From the NCBI GenBank assembly GCA_050290225.1, contig JBNKHG010000095.1, forward strand, positions 1-17,388: a DNA stretch of 17,388 nucleotides. The letters are read 5' to 3'. Source of the stretch: JBNKHG01 sp050290225 (lineage in GTDB: Bacteria; Pseudomonadota; Gammaproteobacteria; Pseudomonadales; Cellvibrionaceae). The translations under genes and the position numbers were made by a program. Positions 7,599 through 15,798 of this stretch are shown here, piece after piece; the first letter of the stretch is position 1, and each line of letters opens with the position of its first letter. The notes below the pieces were generated by a model that saw only the letters and a program-made list of their open reading frames with translations, was not told the origin of the DNA and searched no databases.

Positions 7599-9107
7599 TC
7601 AGGACGCTAACCGCTGCGTCTCGTGCAACAAGTTACGCAGGCGTTCCCGAATACCGGGTTGCAGTGTTCCCCGAACCAACCGCCATCCCCAATTTTTCCC
7701 GACGGTGCCCGGTTGGTTCATACGGCAATCCGCACCGAACCCCAATAGATCCTGTACGGGGATGACAGCCAGCCTGGCACGGGAGTGACAGGCACAGCGA
7801 ATCAGATCCCAGTGAATTTCCGAACCATCGCTATTGAGATAGTTGAGCAGATGGTCGCGAACGGCATGGTCATCATTGGCATCCAGATCCAGAAACCATC
7901 CCAGGCTGGTGTTGTTGTCATGGGTCCCTGTGTAAACTACGGCTTTCTCCTCGCAGTGCTCCGGCAAGTTGGTGTTGTCATCACCTGCCCCGAATGCGAA
8001 TTGCAGGACTTTCATCCCGGGAAAGCCGCAGTCATCTCTTAGCGCCAGTACATCCGGGGTTATCTCGCCCAGGTCCTCGGCGACAATGGGGAGTTCGCCG
8101 AACTCTTTTGCGAGGGCGTCGAACAGGCGTTTCCCGGGGCCCTTTGCCCATTTCCCCGTCGTTGCATCCTGGGTCGCGGCAGGAATTTCCCAATGGGCGG
8201 CGAAACCGCGGAAATGATCCAGGCGCAACAAGTCCACCAGATCCAGCGCGCGGGCGAGGCGCTGTTTCCACCAGGAAAAGCCGCTTTTCTGGTGTTGCCG
8301 CCAGGAATAGAGCGGATTGCCCCAATGCTGTCCCTTGGCACTGAACTGGTCGGGAGGCGCCCCGGCAACCGCACTTGGATCGCCGGCTTCGTCGAGGAGA
8401 AACAGGGGCTGATTGCCCCACACGTCCGCACTGTGATGGTCGACAAATATCGGCATGTCACCGAATATCCTGATGCCGCGGCTGTGAGCGTATTCCCGCA
8501 ATGCCTGCCATTGTCGCTCAAACAGGAATTGCAATATTTTGGTGGCGTCGATGGCATCCTGATGTTCGTTTTTGGCTTCGCGCAACGTTTTTTTCTGTCG
8601 CTGCGCCAGTTCGACAGGCCAGGTGTTCCAGGGTATTCCGCCGTAGTGCGTGTCCAGTGCCTTGAACAGGGCATAGTCTTCCAGCCAGCCTTTGTTGGCT
8701 CTAACAAAAGCGCGGTATTGTGCCTTCATGGATGAAGAGGCGCGTTGTGTGAAATTTTCGGTGACCCTATCCAGAACAGACTGCTTGGCAGCCTGTACTG
8801 CGGGGTAGTCGACGCTGTAGGGGCTAAAATGCGGATAGTGTTGTAATTCGGACCGGGTCAGCAAACCATCCTGCACCAGCGCGTCCAGATCGATAAGCAG
8901 TGGTGAAGACGCCAGGCTTGAGCGCGCGCTGTAGGGCGAACTGCCACGGCCGGTATCCGAGAGTGGCAGAACCTGCCAGAGACCAGCGCCCAGGTCCGCC
9001 AAATCGTCTATAAAGTCGAAGGCCGCGCGCCCGATGGAACCAATTCCATAGGGGCCAGGCAATGATGTGGGGTGGAGCAATATGCCGCATTGACGGGATA
9101 GCTTCAT
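7599..9107 (-). CDS. malQ: 4-alpha-glucanotransferase (amylomaltase, GH77)
   Basis: A 502-aa cytosolic disproportionating enzyme (EC 2.4.1.25) moves maltooligosaccharyl units between alpha-1,4-glucans. GH77 hallmarks are intact: the N-terminal GILLHPTSLPGPYGIGSIG, nucleophile D297 (LLRLDHFRGF), acid/base E344 (IVAEDLG) and D397 (YTGTHDNNT). The spacing matches Thermus amylomaltase (D293/E340/D395). The start at 9107 has AGGAAA about 9 nt upstream; the open frame reaching 9200 runs back over the end of glgX and is not protein-like. It is the last gene of the glgB-glgX-malQ operon, 28 nt after glgX. It ends 56 nt from the amylosucrase stop in a convergent arrangement with no evident terminator. 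Confidence 0.94.
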   Translation of the reverse strand: MKLSRQCGILLHPTSLPGPYGIGSIGRAAFDFIDDLADLGAGLWQVLPLSDTGRGSSPYSARSSLASSPLLIDLDALVQDGLLTRSELQHYPHFSPYSVDYPAVQAAKQSVLDRVTENFTQRASSSMKAQYRAFVRANKGWLEDYALFKALDTHYGGIPWNTWPVELAQRQKKTLREAKNEHQDAIDATKILQFLFERQWQALREYAHSRGIRIFGDMPIFVDHHSADVWGNQPLFLLDEAGDPSAVAGAPPDQFSAKGQHWGNPLYSWRQHQKSGFSWWKQRLARALDLVDLLRLDHFRGFAAHWEIPAATQDATTGKWAKGPGKRLFDALAKEFGELPIVAEDLGEITPDVLALRDDCGFPGMKVLQFAFGAGDDNTNLPEHCEEKAVVYTGTHDNNTSLGWFLDLDANDDHAVRDHLLNYLNSDGSEIHWDLIRCACHSRARLAVIPVQDLLGFGADCRMNQPGTVGKNWGWRLVRGTLQPGIRERLRNLLHETQRLAS

Positions 9108-9135
9108 CGATGAATTTCCTGTTTGAATTTTTCCG

Positions 9136-11296
9136 TTAATCGAGCTTAAAGAGCAATACCGATCGTTCCGGCAAGGTGAAACAGTGACCCGCATCAACAT
9201 GGAAGTCAGGCTCGCTGTTTTCTGCCCGACTGGTATCCAGCAGGCAGCGCCAAAAGCTGTCGCATAAGAGGTTTCGGTTTGGAGTTAGTTGGCTTAAGGG
9301 CGGAACTGGTAAGGTAAATTCCGTCGGCTGCCTGTCGGCGTTAAGCAATAACAGCAGCACGTCACGCGATTCATCGCCATCGACGAGTAGCAGTCCCAAA
9401 CAGCGAGCTTCGGGATTCTCCCAGTCCTGGTCGTTCATGTGATCACCGTGGGGCGCATACCAGTGGATATCGTTAAAACCGGTTTGTAAACATTTTTGAT
9501 CCCCGTGTTTAAATCGGGAGGTGCGCAACACAGGATAACGTCGTCGCAGATTCGACAGGCGGGCAACAAAATCGATCAGATCCCGATTGCCGTTAAAAAA
9601 AGCGTTCCAGCTTAGCCAACTGGTTTCATTGTCCTGGCAATAGGCGTTATTGTTACCGCCCTGGGTGCGTCCCTGTTCGTCGCCCATGGACAGCATCGGC
9701 ACTCCCTGTGAGAGATAAAGCGTTGCCAACAGATTGCGCCTTTGGCGATCGCGCAAGGCATTGATCTTCTCATCGTCGCTCGGGCCTTCCACACCGCAGT
9801 TATCGCTGTGGTCATTATGGTGACCGTCGCGGTTGTCTTCGCCGTTGGCCAAGTTGTAGCGCTGCCCGTAGCTCACCAGATCCCTGAGGGTCATGCCGTC
9901 ATGACAGGCGACAAAGTTGATCGAGGCATCGGCATGGCGGCCATTGTGTTCAAACAGGTCGCTGGAACCGTGCAGACGCCGGGCCAGTTCCGGTAGCATG
10001 CCGGGCCAGTTCCGGTAGCATGCCGGCGTCTCCACGCCAGAATCTGCGCAGGGTTTCCCGATAGCGGTCGTTCCATTCGCTCCAGCCTGGCGGAAATTGT
10101 CCCAAGCGGTAACCGTGAGAACCCAGGTCCCAGGGCTCGGCGATCATTTTAACGCAATTGAGCACCGGATCCTGGGCGATGGCGTTGAGAAAAGGGTGTT
10201 GAGGATCATATTCCCGGGTACCGCGTGCGAGCGTTGTTGCGAGATCAAAGCGAAAGCCGTCCACGCCCATCGTTTCCACGCAGTAGCGCAGGCTGTCCAT
10301 CATCATCTGCAGGACACGCGGGTGATTGGTGTCGAGAGCGTTGCCGCAACCGGTGGGATTTTGGTAATAGCGGGGATTGTGAGGGTCTAGCCGGTAATAG
10401 CTGGCGTTGTCGAGGCCGCGCAGGTTCAGTGTAGGTCCCAATTGATCACCTTCGCAGGTATGGTTATAGACAACATCCAGTATGACTTCGATGCCCGCAC
10501 CGTGCAGTGTCTGCACCAGCTGTTGGAACTCGCCGGGTTGCGCTTTCCCGGGAGAAGTTGTTCCGAGGTAGGGCGCATGGAGAGCAAAAAAGGAAAGGTT
10601 GTTATAGCCCCAGTAGTTGTTCAGGCCTTTGCGCTCCAGGTGCGGTTCATGGATAAATGCGTGCACAGGCATCAGTTCGACGGTGGTAATGCCGAGGGCT
10701 TTAAGGTAATCGACGATCTGCCTGTCTGCCATACCGGCAAAAGTACCGCGCTCGGAAAGGGGAATGCCTTCATGGAGGAGGGTAAACCCGCGCACGTGGG
10801 TTTCGTAAATAACTGAATCAGCCAGGGTATGGTTGGGGCGCGTATCGAGCGGGATGCCGGGTGTTGAGGCTGTCACCACGGACTTGGGGACAAAGGGCGC
10901 GCTGTCGCGGGTGTCGTAACTGAGGTCGGATTGCTCGTGGTCGACCTGGAAGCCAAAGGTGGCGGGATCCAGCCGCAATTCACCGCACAGCTGTTTGGCG
11001 TAGGGATCCAGCAGCAGCTTGTGGGGGTTGAATCGGTGACCGGCTTGCGGATCATAGGGGCCATACACCCGGTAGCCGTAGCGCTGACCGGGTTGGCAAC
11101 GGGGCAAAAAGCCATGCCAGACATGATGGGTACAAGCGGGTAGAAACAGGCGTTGGACGCAGTGTTTGCCACTGTCGTCGAAAAGGCACAATTCCACACG
11201 CTCGGCATGTGCCGAAAATAGCGCAAAGTTGACGCCCTCGCCCGTCCAGGTGGCGCCAAGCGGGTAGGGCTGACCGCTTTCCAGCGTTGAATTCAT
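9136..11296 (-). pseudogene. glgX: Glycogen debranching enzyme GlgX (GH13_11), frameshifted by a 22-bp duplication
   Basis: Repaired, this would be a 712-aa GlgX, which cleaves alpha-1,6 branches of glycogen limit dextrin. It starts MNSTLESGQPYPLGATWTGE (CBM48-like domain), with an AGGAGAAG ribosome site ahead of the ATG at 11296. Region I (DVVYNHT), nucleophile D351 (GFRFDLA) and acid/base E387 (IAEPWDLG) are in the first frame. A tandem 22-bp duplication at 9978-10021 then shifts the frame, and translation stops at 9950, giving a 448-aa product. Region IV (VACHDGMTL, D459 in the repaired numbering) and the C-terminal beta domain lie in the other frame. With one copy removed, the join reads WRGDAGMLPELARRLHG. 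The truncated protein lacks a catalytic aspartate and should be inactive. A sequencing or assembly error is possible but unlikely to create an exact repeat. The gene sits 52 nt downstream of glgB. Confidence 0.9.
9978..10021. repeat. Exact 22-bp tandem duplication inside glgX
   Basis: Two abutting identical 22-nt units (9978-9999 and 10000-10021) begin GCCGGGCCAGTTCCGG and are followed by five more matching bases (10022-10026). Twenty-two is not a multiple of three, so the duplication shifts the glgX frame. Loss of one unit by replication slippage would restore it exactly. Confidence 0.97.
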
Positions 11297-11348
11297 GCCG
11301 GTTCTTCTCCTGCGTGTTGTTGTTAGCCGGTGTGTTGCCATTGTCCGT

Positions 11349-13580
11349 TTATGGATCGCGGCTAAATATGACCGTCGCCAGGGGCGGTAGGGTGATTTCC
11401 ACTGAATAGGGCTGGCCGTCCCAGGGCACCGGTTGGGCATCCACACCGCCGTTGTTGCCCAGGTTGCTGCCGCCGTACAGAGTTGCATCTGTGTTGAGGC
11501 GCTCCCGATAAAATCCCGGTAGGGGCACGCCGATGCGGTAGCTGAATCTCGGCGCCGGCGTAAAGTTGCAGCACGCCAGGACGGGGGCGTTTTCTTCCCG
11601 GCCGCGGCGCACAAAGGCGTAAACGGAATGGTCGGTGTCGTCGTGTTTGATCCACCGAAACCCTTCTGCATGGCAATCCTGTTGATGGAGCGCCGGCAAC
11701 TGGCGATAGAGAGTGTTCAGGTCCCGCACCAGGTTCTGCACGCCTCGATGCTCGGCGATCTCCAGCTGGTGCCAATCAAGGCCGCTATCGTGATTCCACT
11801 CCCGACCCTGGGCAAACTCGCCCCCCATAAACAGTAACTTTTTGCCGGGGTGCGTCCACATAAAGCCGAAGTAGGCACGCAGATTGGCAAACTGCTGCCA
11901 GCCGTCACCGGGCATACGCGACAGCAGCGAACCCTTGCCGTGAACCACTTCATCGTGACTCAGGGGAAGCACAAAATTTTCACTGTACGCGTAGGTGAGT
12001 CCAAACGTCATCTCGTTATGGTGATAGCGGCGGTGCACCGGGTCGCGCTGCATATACTGCAGTGTGTCATGCATCCAGCCCATATTCCATTTGTAGCCGA
12101 ATCCCAGGCCGTCGAGATAGGTGGGCCGGGAAACGCCGGGCCAGGCGGTGGACTCTTCGGCGACGGTCATTATGCCTTCGACTTCCCGGTACAGGGTTTC
12201 GTTAACCGCCTTGATCATTTCTACGGCTTCCAGGTTGGTGTTGCCACCGTAGTGATTTGGCAACCATTCGCCCGGATTACGGCTGTAGTCCAGGTAAAGC
12301 ATGGAGGCGACGGCGTCCATCCGCAAACCATCGAGGTGATACTGCTCCAGCCAAAACAGCGCGTTACTTACCAGGAAGTTACGCACTTCCGTCCGCCCGT
12401 AGTTGTAAATATGCGTGTTCCAGTCCGGGTGATAACCCAGGCGTTTATCCTCGTGTTCATAGAGGTGGGTGCCGTCGAACCGGTGAAGGCCGTGCGCATC
12501 GTTGGGAAAATGGCCGGGTACCCAGTCGAGTAACAGACCGAGCTTTTCCCGGTGACATGCCTCGACGAAATACTTGAAATCCGCTGCGCCGCCAAAACGT
12601 CCACTCGGGGCGAAGAGGCTGACGGGCTGATACCCCCAGGAACCGTCAAAGGGATATTCGGCGATGGGTAGTAACTGTAGATGGGTGAAGCCCAGGTCTT
12701 TGACATAGGGCACCAGCTGGTCGGCCAGTTGGCGATAACTGAGATAGTTGTTGTACTGCGATGCCGTATCGCTGTCGACTCGTTTCCAGGAACCGAGATG
12801 CACCTCATAGATTGAAATGGGCGCGTCGTGCGCGTTGCGTCGCGCGCGCTCGGTCAGCCAGTCGCTGTCCTGCAAATCAAGGGCTTCTCTCCTGCATAGC
12901 CTGGAACCGGTTCGCGGCGGCACTTCGGCGGCAAAGGCGAAGGGGTCGCTCTTGAGTAGCTGTTCTCCGTGTTGAGTCAAGACCTCGTATTTGTAGATTG
13001 CATCGTCTTGCAGGCCGGGAATAAATATCTCCCACAGACCCGCCCGGTGGTGCAGGCGCATAATGTGGCGCCGCCCGTCCCAGCCGTTGAAGTCTCCTAC
13101 CACAGAAACCCGTTTGGCGTTGGGCGCCCAGACCGCAAAACGCCACCCAGGGATGTCTTCCATTTCTGTTGGGTGGGCGCCCAGGTATTGCCAGGTGCGA
13201 ATGTTGTTACCCGAAGCAAGTTCTTCTATTGCCGCGTTGTCCAAAGAGGGGGGGAAACGATAGGGGTCCTCTACTTCCACCTGGTGTGCGCCGTAATTCA
13301 CCCGCAGTCGATAGGGGAAGTGTTTACGTCGACGTCCCATGCACCCGGCAAAAATGCCACTGGCATGCAGCGGTTCCAGGTTCGCGACCAGGCTTCCCGA
13401 TTTGCTATCGATAACGGCAACCTCTGTGGCACCGGGCATAAAACTTCTGACCACCAAAGGGGCTTTGTTGCTGGCGGTGGAACTCCGATCCCCTCCGTGC
13501 ATGCCCAGCACCGAGAAGGGGTTGCTGTGATCGCCAGTGGCCAGGCCTTCGATATTATCGATATCCGCATATGTGCCCAT
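11349..13580 (-). CDS. glgB: 1,4-alpha-glucan (glycogen) branching enzyme (GH13_9)
   Basis: A 743-aa GlgB (EC 2.4.1.18) transfers alpha-1,4 chain segments to C6 branch points. The N1 domain begins at NPFSVLGMHG. The CBM48 domain (FAVWAPNAKRVSVVGDFNGW) follows. The barrel carries DWVPGHFPNDAHGL, nucleophile D422 (GLRMDAVASML), E475 (TVAEESTAWPGVSRP) and D543 (PLSHDEVVHGK). The spacing equals that of E. coli GlgB (405/458/526). The C-terminal part ends in PPLATVIFSRDP. I prefer the ATG at 13580 because its distance to NPFSVLG matches E. coli; AGGAG lies about 11 nt upstream. An ATG at 13685 with a better-spaced AGGA would add 35 residues and overlap the upstream small ORF. It is the first enzyme gene of the minus-strand operon with glgX and malQ. 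Confidence 0.96.
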   Translation of the reverse strand: MGTYADIDNIEGLATGDHSNPFSVLGMHGGDRSSTASNKAPLVVRSFMPGATEVAVIDSKSGSLVANLEPLHASGIFAGCMGRRRKHFPYRLRVNYGAHQVEVEDPYRFPPSLDNAAIEELASGNNIRTWQYLGAHPTEMEDIPGWRFAVWAPNAKRVSVVGDFNGWDGRRHIMRLHHRAGLWEIFIPGLQDDAIYKYEVLTQHGEQLLKSDPFAFAAEVPPRTGSRLCRREALDLQDSDWLTERARRNAHDAPISIYEVHLGSWKRVDSDTASQYNNYLSYRQLADQLVPYVKDLGFTHLQLLPIAEYPFDGSWGYQPVSLFAPSGRFGGAADFKYFVEACHREKLGLLLDWVPGHFPNDAHGLHRFDGTHLYEHEDKRLGYHPDWNTHIYNYGRTEVRNFLVSNALFWLEQYHLDGLRMDAVASMLYLDYSRNPGEWLPNHYGGNTNLEAVEMIKAVNETLYREVEGIMTVAEESTAWPGVSRPTYLDGLGFGYKWNMGWMHDTLQYMQRDPVHRRYHHNEMTFGLTYAYSENFVLPLSHDEVVHGKGSLLSRMPGDGWQQFANLRAYFGFMWTHPGKKLLFMGGEFAQGREWNHDSGLDWHQLEIAEHRGVQNLVRDLNTLYRQLPALHQQDCHAEGFRWIKHDDTDHSVYAFVRRGREENAPVLACCNFTPAPRFSYRIGVPLPGFYRERLNTDATLYGGSNLGNNGGVDAQPVPWDGQPYSVEITLPPLATVIFSRDP

Positions 13581-13662
13581 TTCGCTAGTGACTCCTATGC
13601 CTGTGGCGTAAAAGTGATGTAAAAATTCAGACGTCGTCAAACCAGGGTGTCGGGATGAATAT

Positions 13663-13875
13663 TTACGAATATTTCGTTCGGTCATCAATTTCCTGTTTGA
13701 TTTTGTTGGCCAGCTCGATATCTTTGATGTGGCCTTTTTGAAATGCTATGTCCAACCACCGTCTCGCGCGACCCCACTCACCCTGTTTGAGAAAGTGGTT
13801 GCTGATGTGAATTTCCATATTGCCGTGTTCAAGGTGTTTGGCTTGTTCAATACAGTAAAAAATTGCGACGTGCAT
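13663..13875 (-). CDS. Small hypothetical protein upstream of glgB
   Basis: A 70-aa frame reads MHVAIFYCIEQAKHLEHGNM, then a stretch resembling a TPR/Sel1 repeat helix pair (LKQGEWGRARRWLDIAFQKG) and a charged tail ending DDRTKYS. It has no membrane segment or signal peptide and is predicted mostly helical. It ends 82 nt before the preferred glgB start, so co-transcription is likely. I see no clear Shine-Dalgarno at 13875, and the in-frame ATG at 13818 has none either. A leaderless or weakly translated product is possible. I do not know the family. The TPR-like look suggests a protein-protein contact role, which is only an inference. Confidence 0.55.
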   Translation of the reverse strand: MHVAIFYCIEQAKHLEHGNMEIHISNHFLKQGEWGRARRWLDIAFQKGHIKDIELANKIKQEIDDRTKYS

Positions 13876-13904
13876 ATTTAATGACGACCATCAATGCTTA
13901 TTGT

Positions 13905-13935
13905 AAAAAACCGGATCGCCCCATCCGGCGATCCG
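13905..13935 (-). terminator. Rho-independent terminator of the symporter gene
   Basis: A perfect 9-bp GC-rich stem (CGGATCGCC 13912-13920, GGCGATCCG 13927-13935) with a 6-nt loop is followed on the minus strand by six T (13910-13905). It lies about 45 nt past the symporter stop. It separates that transcript from the small ORF-glgB operon, whose promoter must then lie in or just after the hairpin. Confidence 0.88.
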
Positions 13936-13980
13936 CAAAAAAGCGACACTTGGAGAGCGTCGAAAGACTGTATTACGTGG

Positions 13981-15567
13981 TTACCAAAATGACATAACAA
14001 CGGCTGCGGTAATCAGCAGTAACAGAACCGACAGAACACGGTAGTTCAGTAGCAGCGGCGTCCCGGCGAGGGCTGCGGTTTCGTCATCGAAATCGGCTTT
14101 GGACCAGGTAAACTCCACTTTCTCCGGCGCCGGACCGGCCAGGCTGAGAACGACCAGAATCAGAACGCAAAACAGAAACAGCGCCGGTGCCACATAGAGG
14201 AAGTGCAGGTCGGTCCACATCAGGATCTCGTTGGCGATAAACAGTCCAATGCCGGTCAGGGTGCCTACGACAAGGGTGGCAATGGCGCCGCTGGCGTTGG
14301 CTCTCTTCCAGAAGAAGCCCACAAGAAATAGCGCCAATACCGGAGGTACCGCGTAGGTGAGGATTTTCTGCAGGTACTTGAACAGTGAGCCGAAATTTTC
14401 GATTTGCGGGGCCCACAATACCGCCAGTAACATAAAAATAAAGGTGACGACCTGGCCGACGCGCATCAATTGATGCGAGCTGAGATTTGGGTACTTTTTC
14501 TTTACAAAATCCATAGTGATCAGCGTCGAGGCGGAGTTTAGCGTCGAATCGATTTGCGACATGAGTGCGGCTGTAAAACCCGCCAATACCAGTCCCAACA
14601 GGCCTACCGGTATCAGGTCAAAGAGTAAAGTGGGGTAAACCATATCCGGATTTTCTAGATTGGGGTAAAGCAAAATGGCCATAGTACCCGGCAGCACCAT
14701 GATAAACAGCACAGGCAGCTTCAACAGACCGGCAAAGAGCGCACCCCAGCGACCGTGGTTGATGTCCTTGGCGCTCAGAATGCGTTGCACCATAAATTGG
14801 TTGGTACACCAGAAATAAAAACCGAGCAGTACCACGCCGGTGATCAATCCCGGCCAGGGCACGCCGGGATCATCTGCCGGACGAATCAGGCTTAACTTTT
14901 CCGCCGATACCTGGGAAACCACCGCTTCCCAGCCACCGACCTTGTCCAGGGCAAAGACGGCGATCAGGACGGAGCCGAGAATCAGCAGGACTGCCTGAAT
15001 GGTGTCGGTGTATATGACCGCAGCCAGGCCACCGCTGATAGTGTAGATGCCGGCCACTACCGCCAGAACCGTAACGGTTTGCCAGATCGGGATTTCAGGG
15101 AAAATCAGTTTCAGGATCAGTGCCCCGGCATAAAGGCTACCCGCGGTGTCCACGACGATATTGAGAAAAATGGTCAGTCCGGAAAAATAGGTCCGCGCGC
15201 GGCTGTCGAAACGCCGTTCCAGGACTTCCGGCATGGTGTAGACGCCGGAGCGCAGAATAAACGGCAGGAAGAAGACGGCGAAGAACACCAGGATGATCGC
15301 TGCCATCCACTCGTAGTTGTAGACGGATATGCCGGAGCTGTAGGCGTCGCCGGCAAGGCCGATCAGGGTGGTACTGGATATATTGGAGGCAAACAGGGAG
15401 AGGCCGATAAAGGGCCAGATCATGGAGCGACCGGCGAGGAAATAATCCTCCGCACTGTCGTGTTTTCGGCTGAGGTAGAGACCCAGGCCAATGGTCGCTA
15501 TCAGGTAGACAATCAGAATTGCCGTGTCGGCAGGGTGCATTCCAAAGTTGATCGGTGCAGTGCTCAT
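13981..15567 (-). CDS. SSS-family Na+/sugar symporter (SGLT-like)
   Basis: A 528-aa inner-membrane transporter with about 14 hydrophobic segments couples Na+ entry to solute uptake. It aligns with Vibrio parahaemolyticus vSGLT. The first segment is followed by EDYFLAGRSMIWPFIGLSLF. ASNISSTTLIGLAG and the NYEWMAAI glutamate match vSGLT N64 and E88. WCTNQFMVQRILSAKD, LLKLPVLF (vSGLT K294) and the Na+-site helix AALMSQIDSTLNSASTL are also present. The vSGLT sugar ligand Q69 is replaced by Thr, so the sugar need not be galactose or glucose. The ATG at 15567 has GAGG 5 nt away and fits vSGLT; the frame open to GTG 15624 would begin at the predicted transcription start. It is divergent from the ROK regulator, which often governs such permeases. 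Sucrose or a glucoside is a reasonable but unproven substrate. Confidence 0.92.
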   Translation of the reverse strand: MSTAPINFGMHPADTAILIVYLIATIGLGLYLSRKHDSAEDYFLAGRSMIWPFIGLSLFASNISSTTLIGLAGDAYSSGISVYNYEWMAAIILVFFAVFFLPFILRSGVYTMPEVLERRFDSRARTYFSGLTIFLNIVVDTAGSLYAGALILKLIFPEIPIWQTVTVLAVVAGIYTISGGLAAVIYTDTIQAVLLILGSVLIAVFALDKVGGWEAVVSQVSAEKLSLIRPADDPGVPWPGLITGVVLLGFYFWCTNQFMVQRILSAKDINHGRWGALFAGLLKLPVLFIMVLPGTMAILLYPNLENPDMVYPTLLFDLIPVGLLGLVLAGFTAALMSQIDSTLNSASTLITMDFVKKKYPNLSSHQLMRVGQVVTFIFMLLAVLWAPQIENFGSLFKYLQKILTYAVPPVLALFLVGFFWKRANASGAIATLVVGTLTGIGLFIANEILMWTDLHFLYVAPALFLFCVLILVVLSLAGPAPEKVEFTWSKADFDDETAALAGTPLLLNYRVLSVLLLLITAAVVMSFW

Positions 15568-15633
15568 TTTGGCCTCGGTTATTCCCGGTTTTTGATTCTG
15601 GACTGCCTGTGATAATGGAATCACTACTCCAAT

Positions 15634-15662
15634 ATTAAATCACAGTGGTATAATTAAGTAAA
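15634..15662 (-). promoter_or_regulatory. Symporter promoter with the shared 26-bp element
   Basis: On the minus strand, TTTACT (15662-15657), a 17-nt spacer and TTTAAT (15639-15634) form a plausible sigma-70 promoter, with a start near 15627. The element 15634-15659 matches 22 of 26 positions of the site upstream of the phosphorylase-kinase-like gene, in the same orientation relative to its gene. Conservation beyond the -10 box suggests a common protein-binding site. Confidence 0.55.
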
Positions 15663-15671
15663 GTTTTACTT
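15656..15671. promoter_or_regulatory. 16-bp inverted repeat in the divergent promoter region
   Basis: AAGTAAA (15656-15662) and TTTACTT (15665-15671) are perfect inverted arms around GT. The repeat covers the predicted symporter -35 box and lies between the divergent symporter and ROK genes. It is a candidate operator, although such AT-rich repeats also occur by chance. Confidence 0.35.
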
Positions 15672-15746
15672 TTTATGTTTAAAAATATTTTAAAAAACAA
15701 ACGCTTATGGCATTTTTATGAATGTGTTTTCCAAATTGTAAGTTTG

Positions 15747-15776
15747 TTGTAAAGCCTATAGACTGTTATCTGTAAT
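15747..15776 (+). promoter_or_regulatory. Candidate promoter of the ROK regulator gene
   Basis: TTGTAA (15747-15752), an 18-nt spacer and TGTAAT (15771-15776) precede the start codon by 22 nt. The segment CTGTAATTAAAT (15770-15781) differs at only two positions from CTGTGATTTAAT in the symporter element, which might allow autoregulation. The call is weak because the surrounding DNA is AT-rich. Confidence 0.3.
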
Positions 15777-15798
15777 TAAATCCGGACGGCAAGGCGTT

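Noticed and set aside
9136..11671. Two separate overlapping genes (299 aa and 573 aa) in the glgX region
   Set aside because: Both are parts of one GlgX split by the 22-bp duplication; the longer frame's N-terminal 125 residues upstream of 11296 are a shadow of glgB.
11850..12533. 227-aa plus-strand ORF, and similarly 12969-13622, inside glgB
   Set aside because: Both are antisense shadows of well-conserved GlgB barrel and CBM48 sequence; no ribosome site or recognisable domain.
15079..15612. 177-aa plus-strand ORF opposite the symporter
   Set aside because: A Gly/Asp/Arg-rich antisense reading of transmembrane codons; the symporter on the other strand is certain.
15634..15650. CRP-like site (TGTGA) in the shared promoter element
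   Set aside because: Only one half-site is present; the matching TCACA half at the right spacing is missing in both copies.
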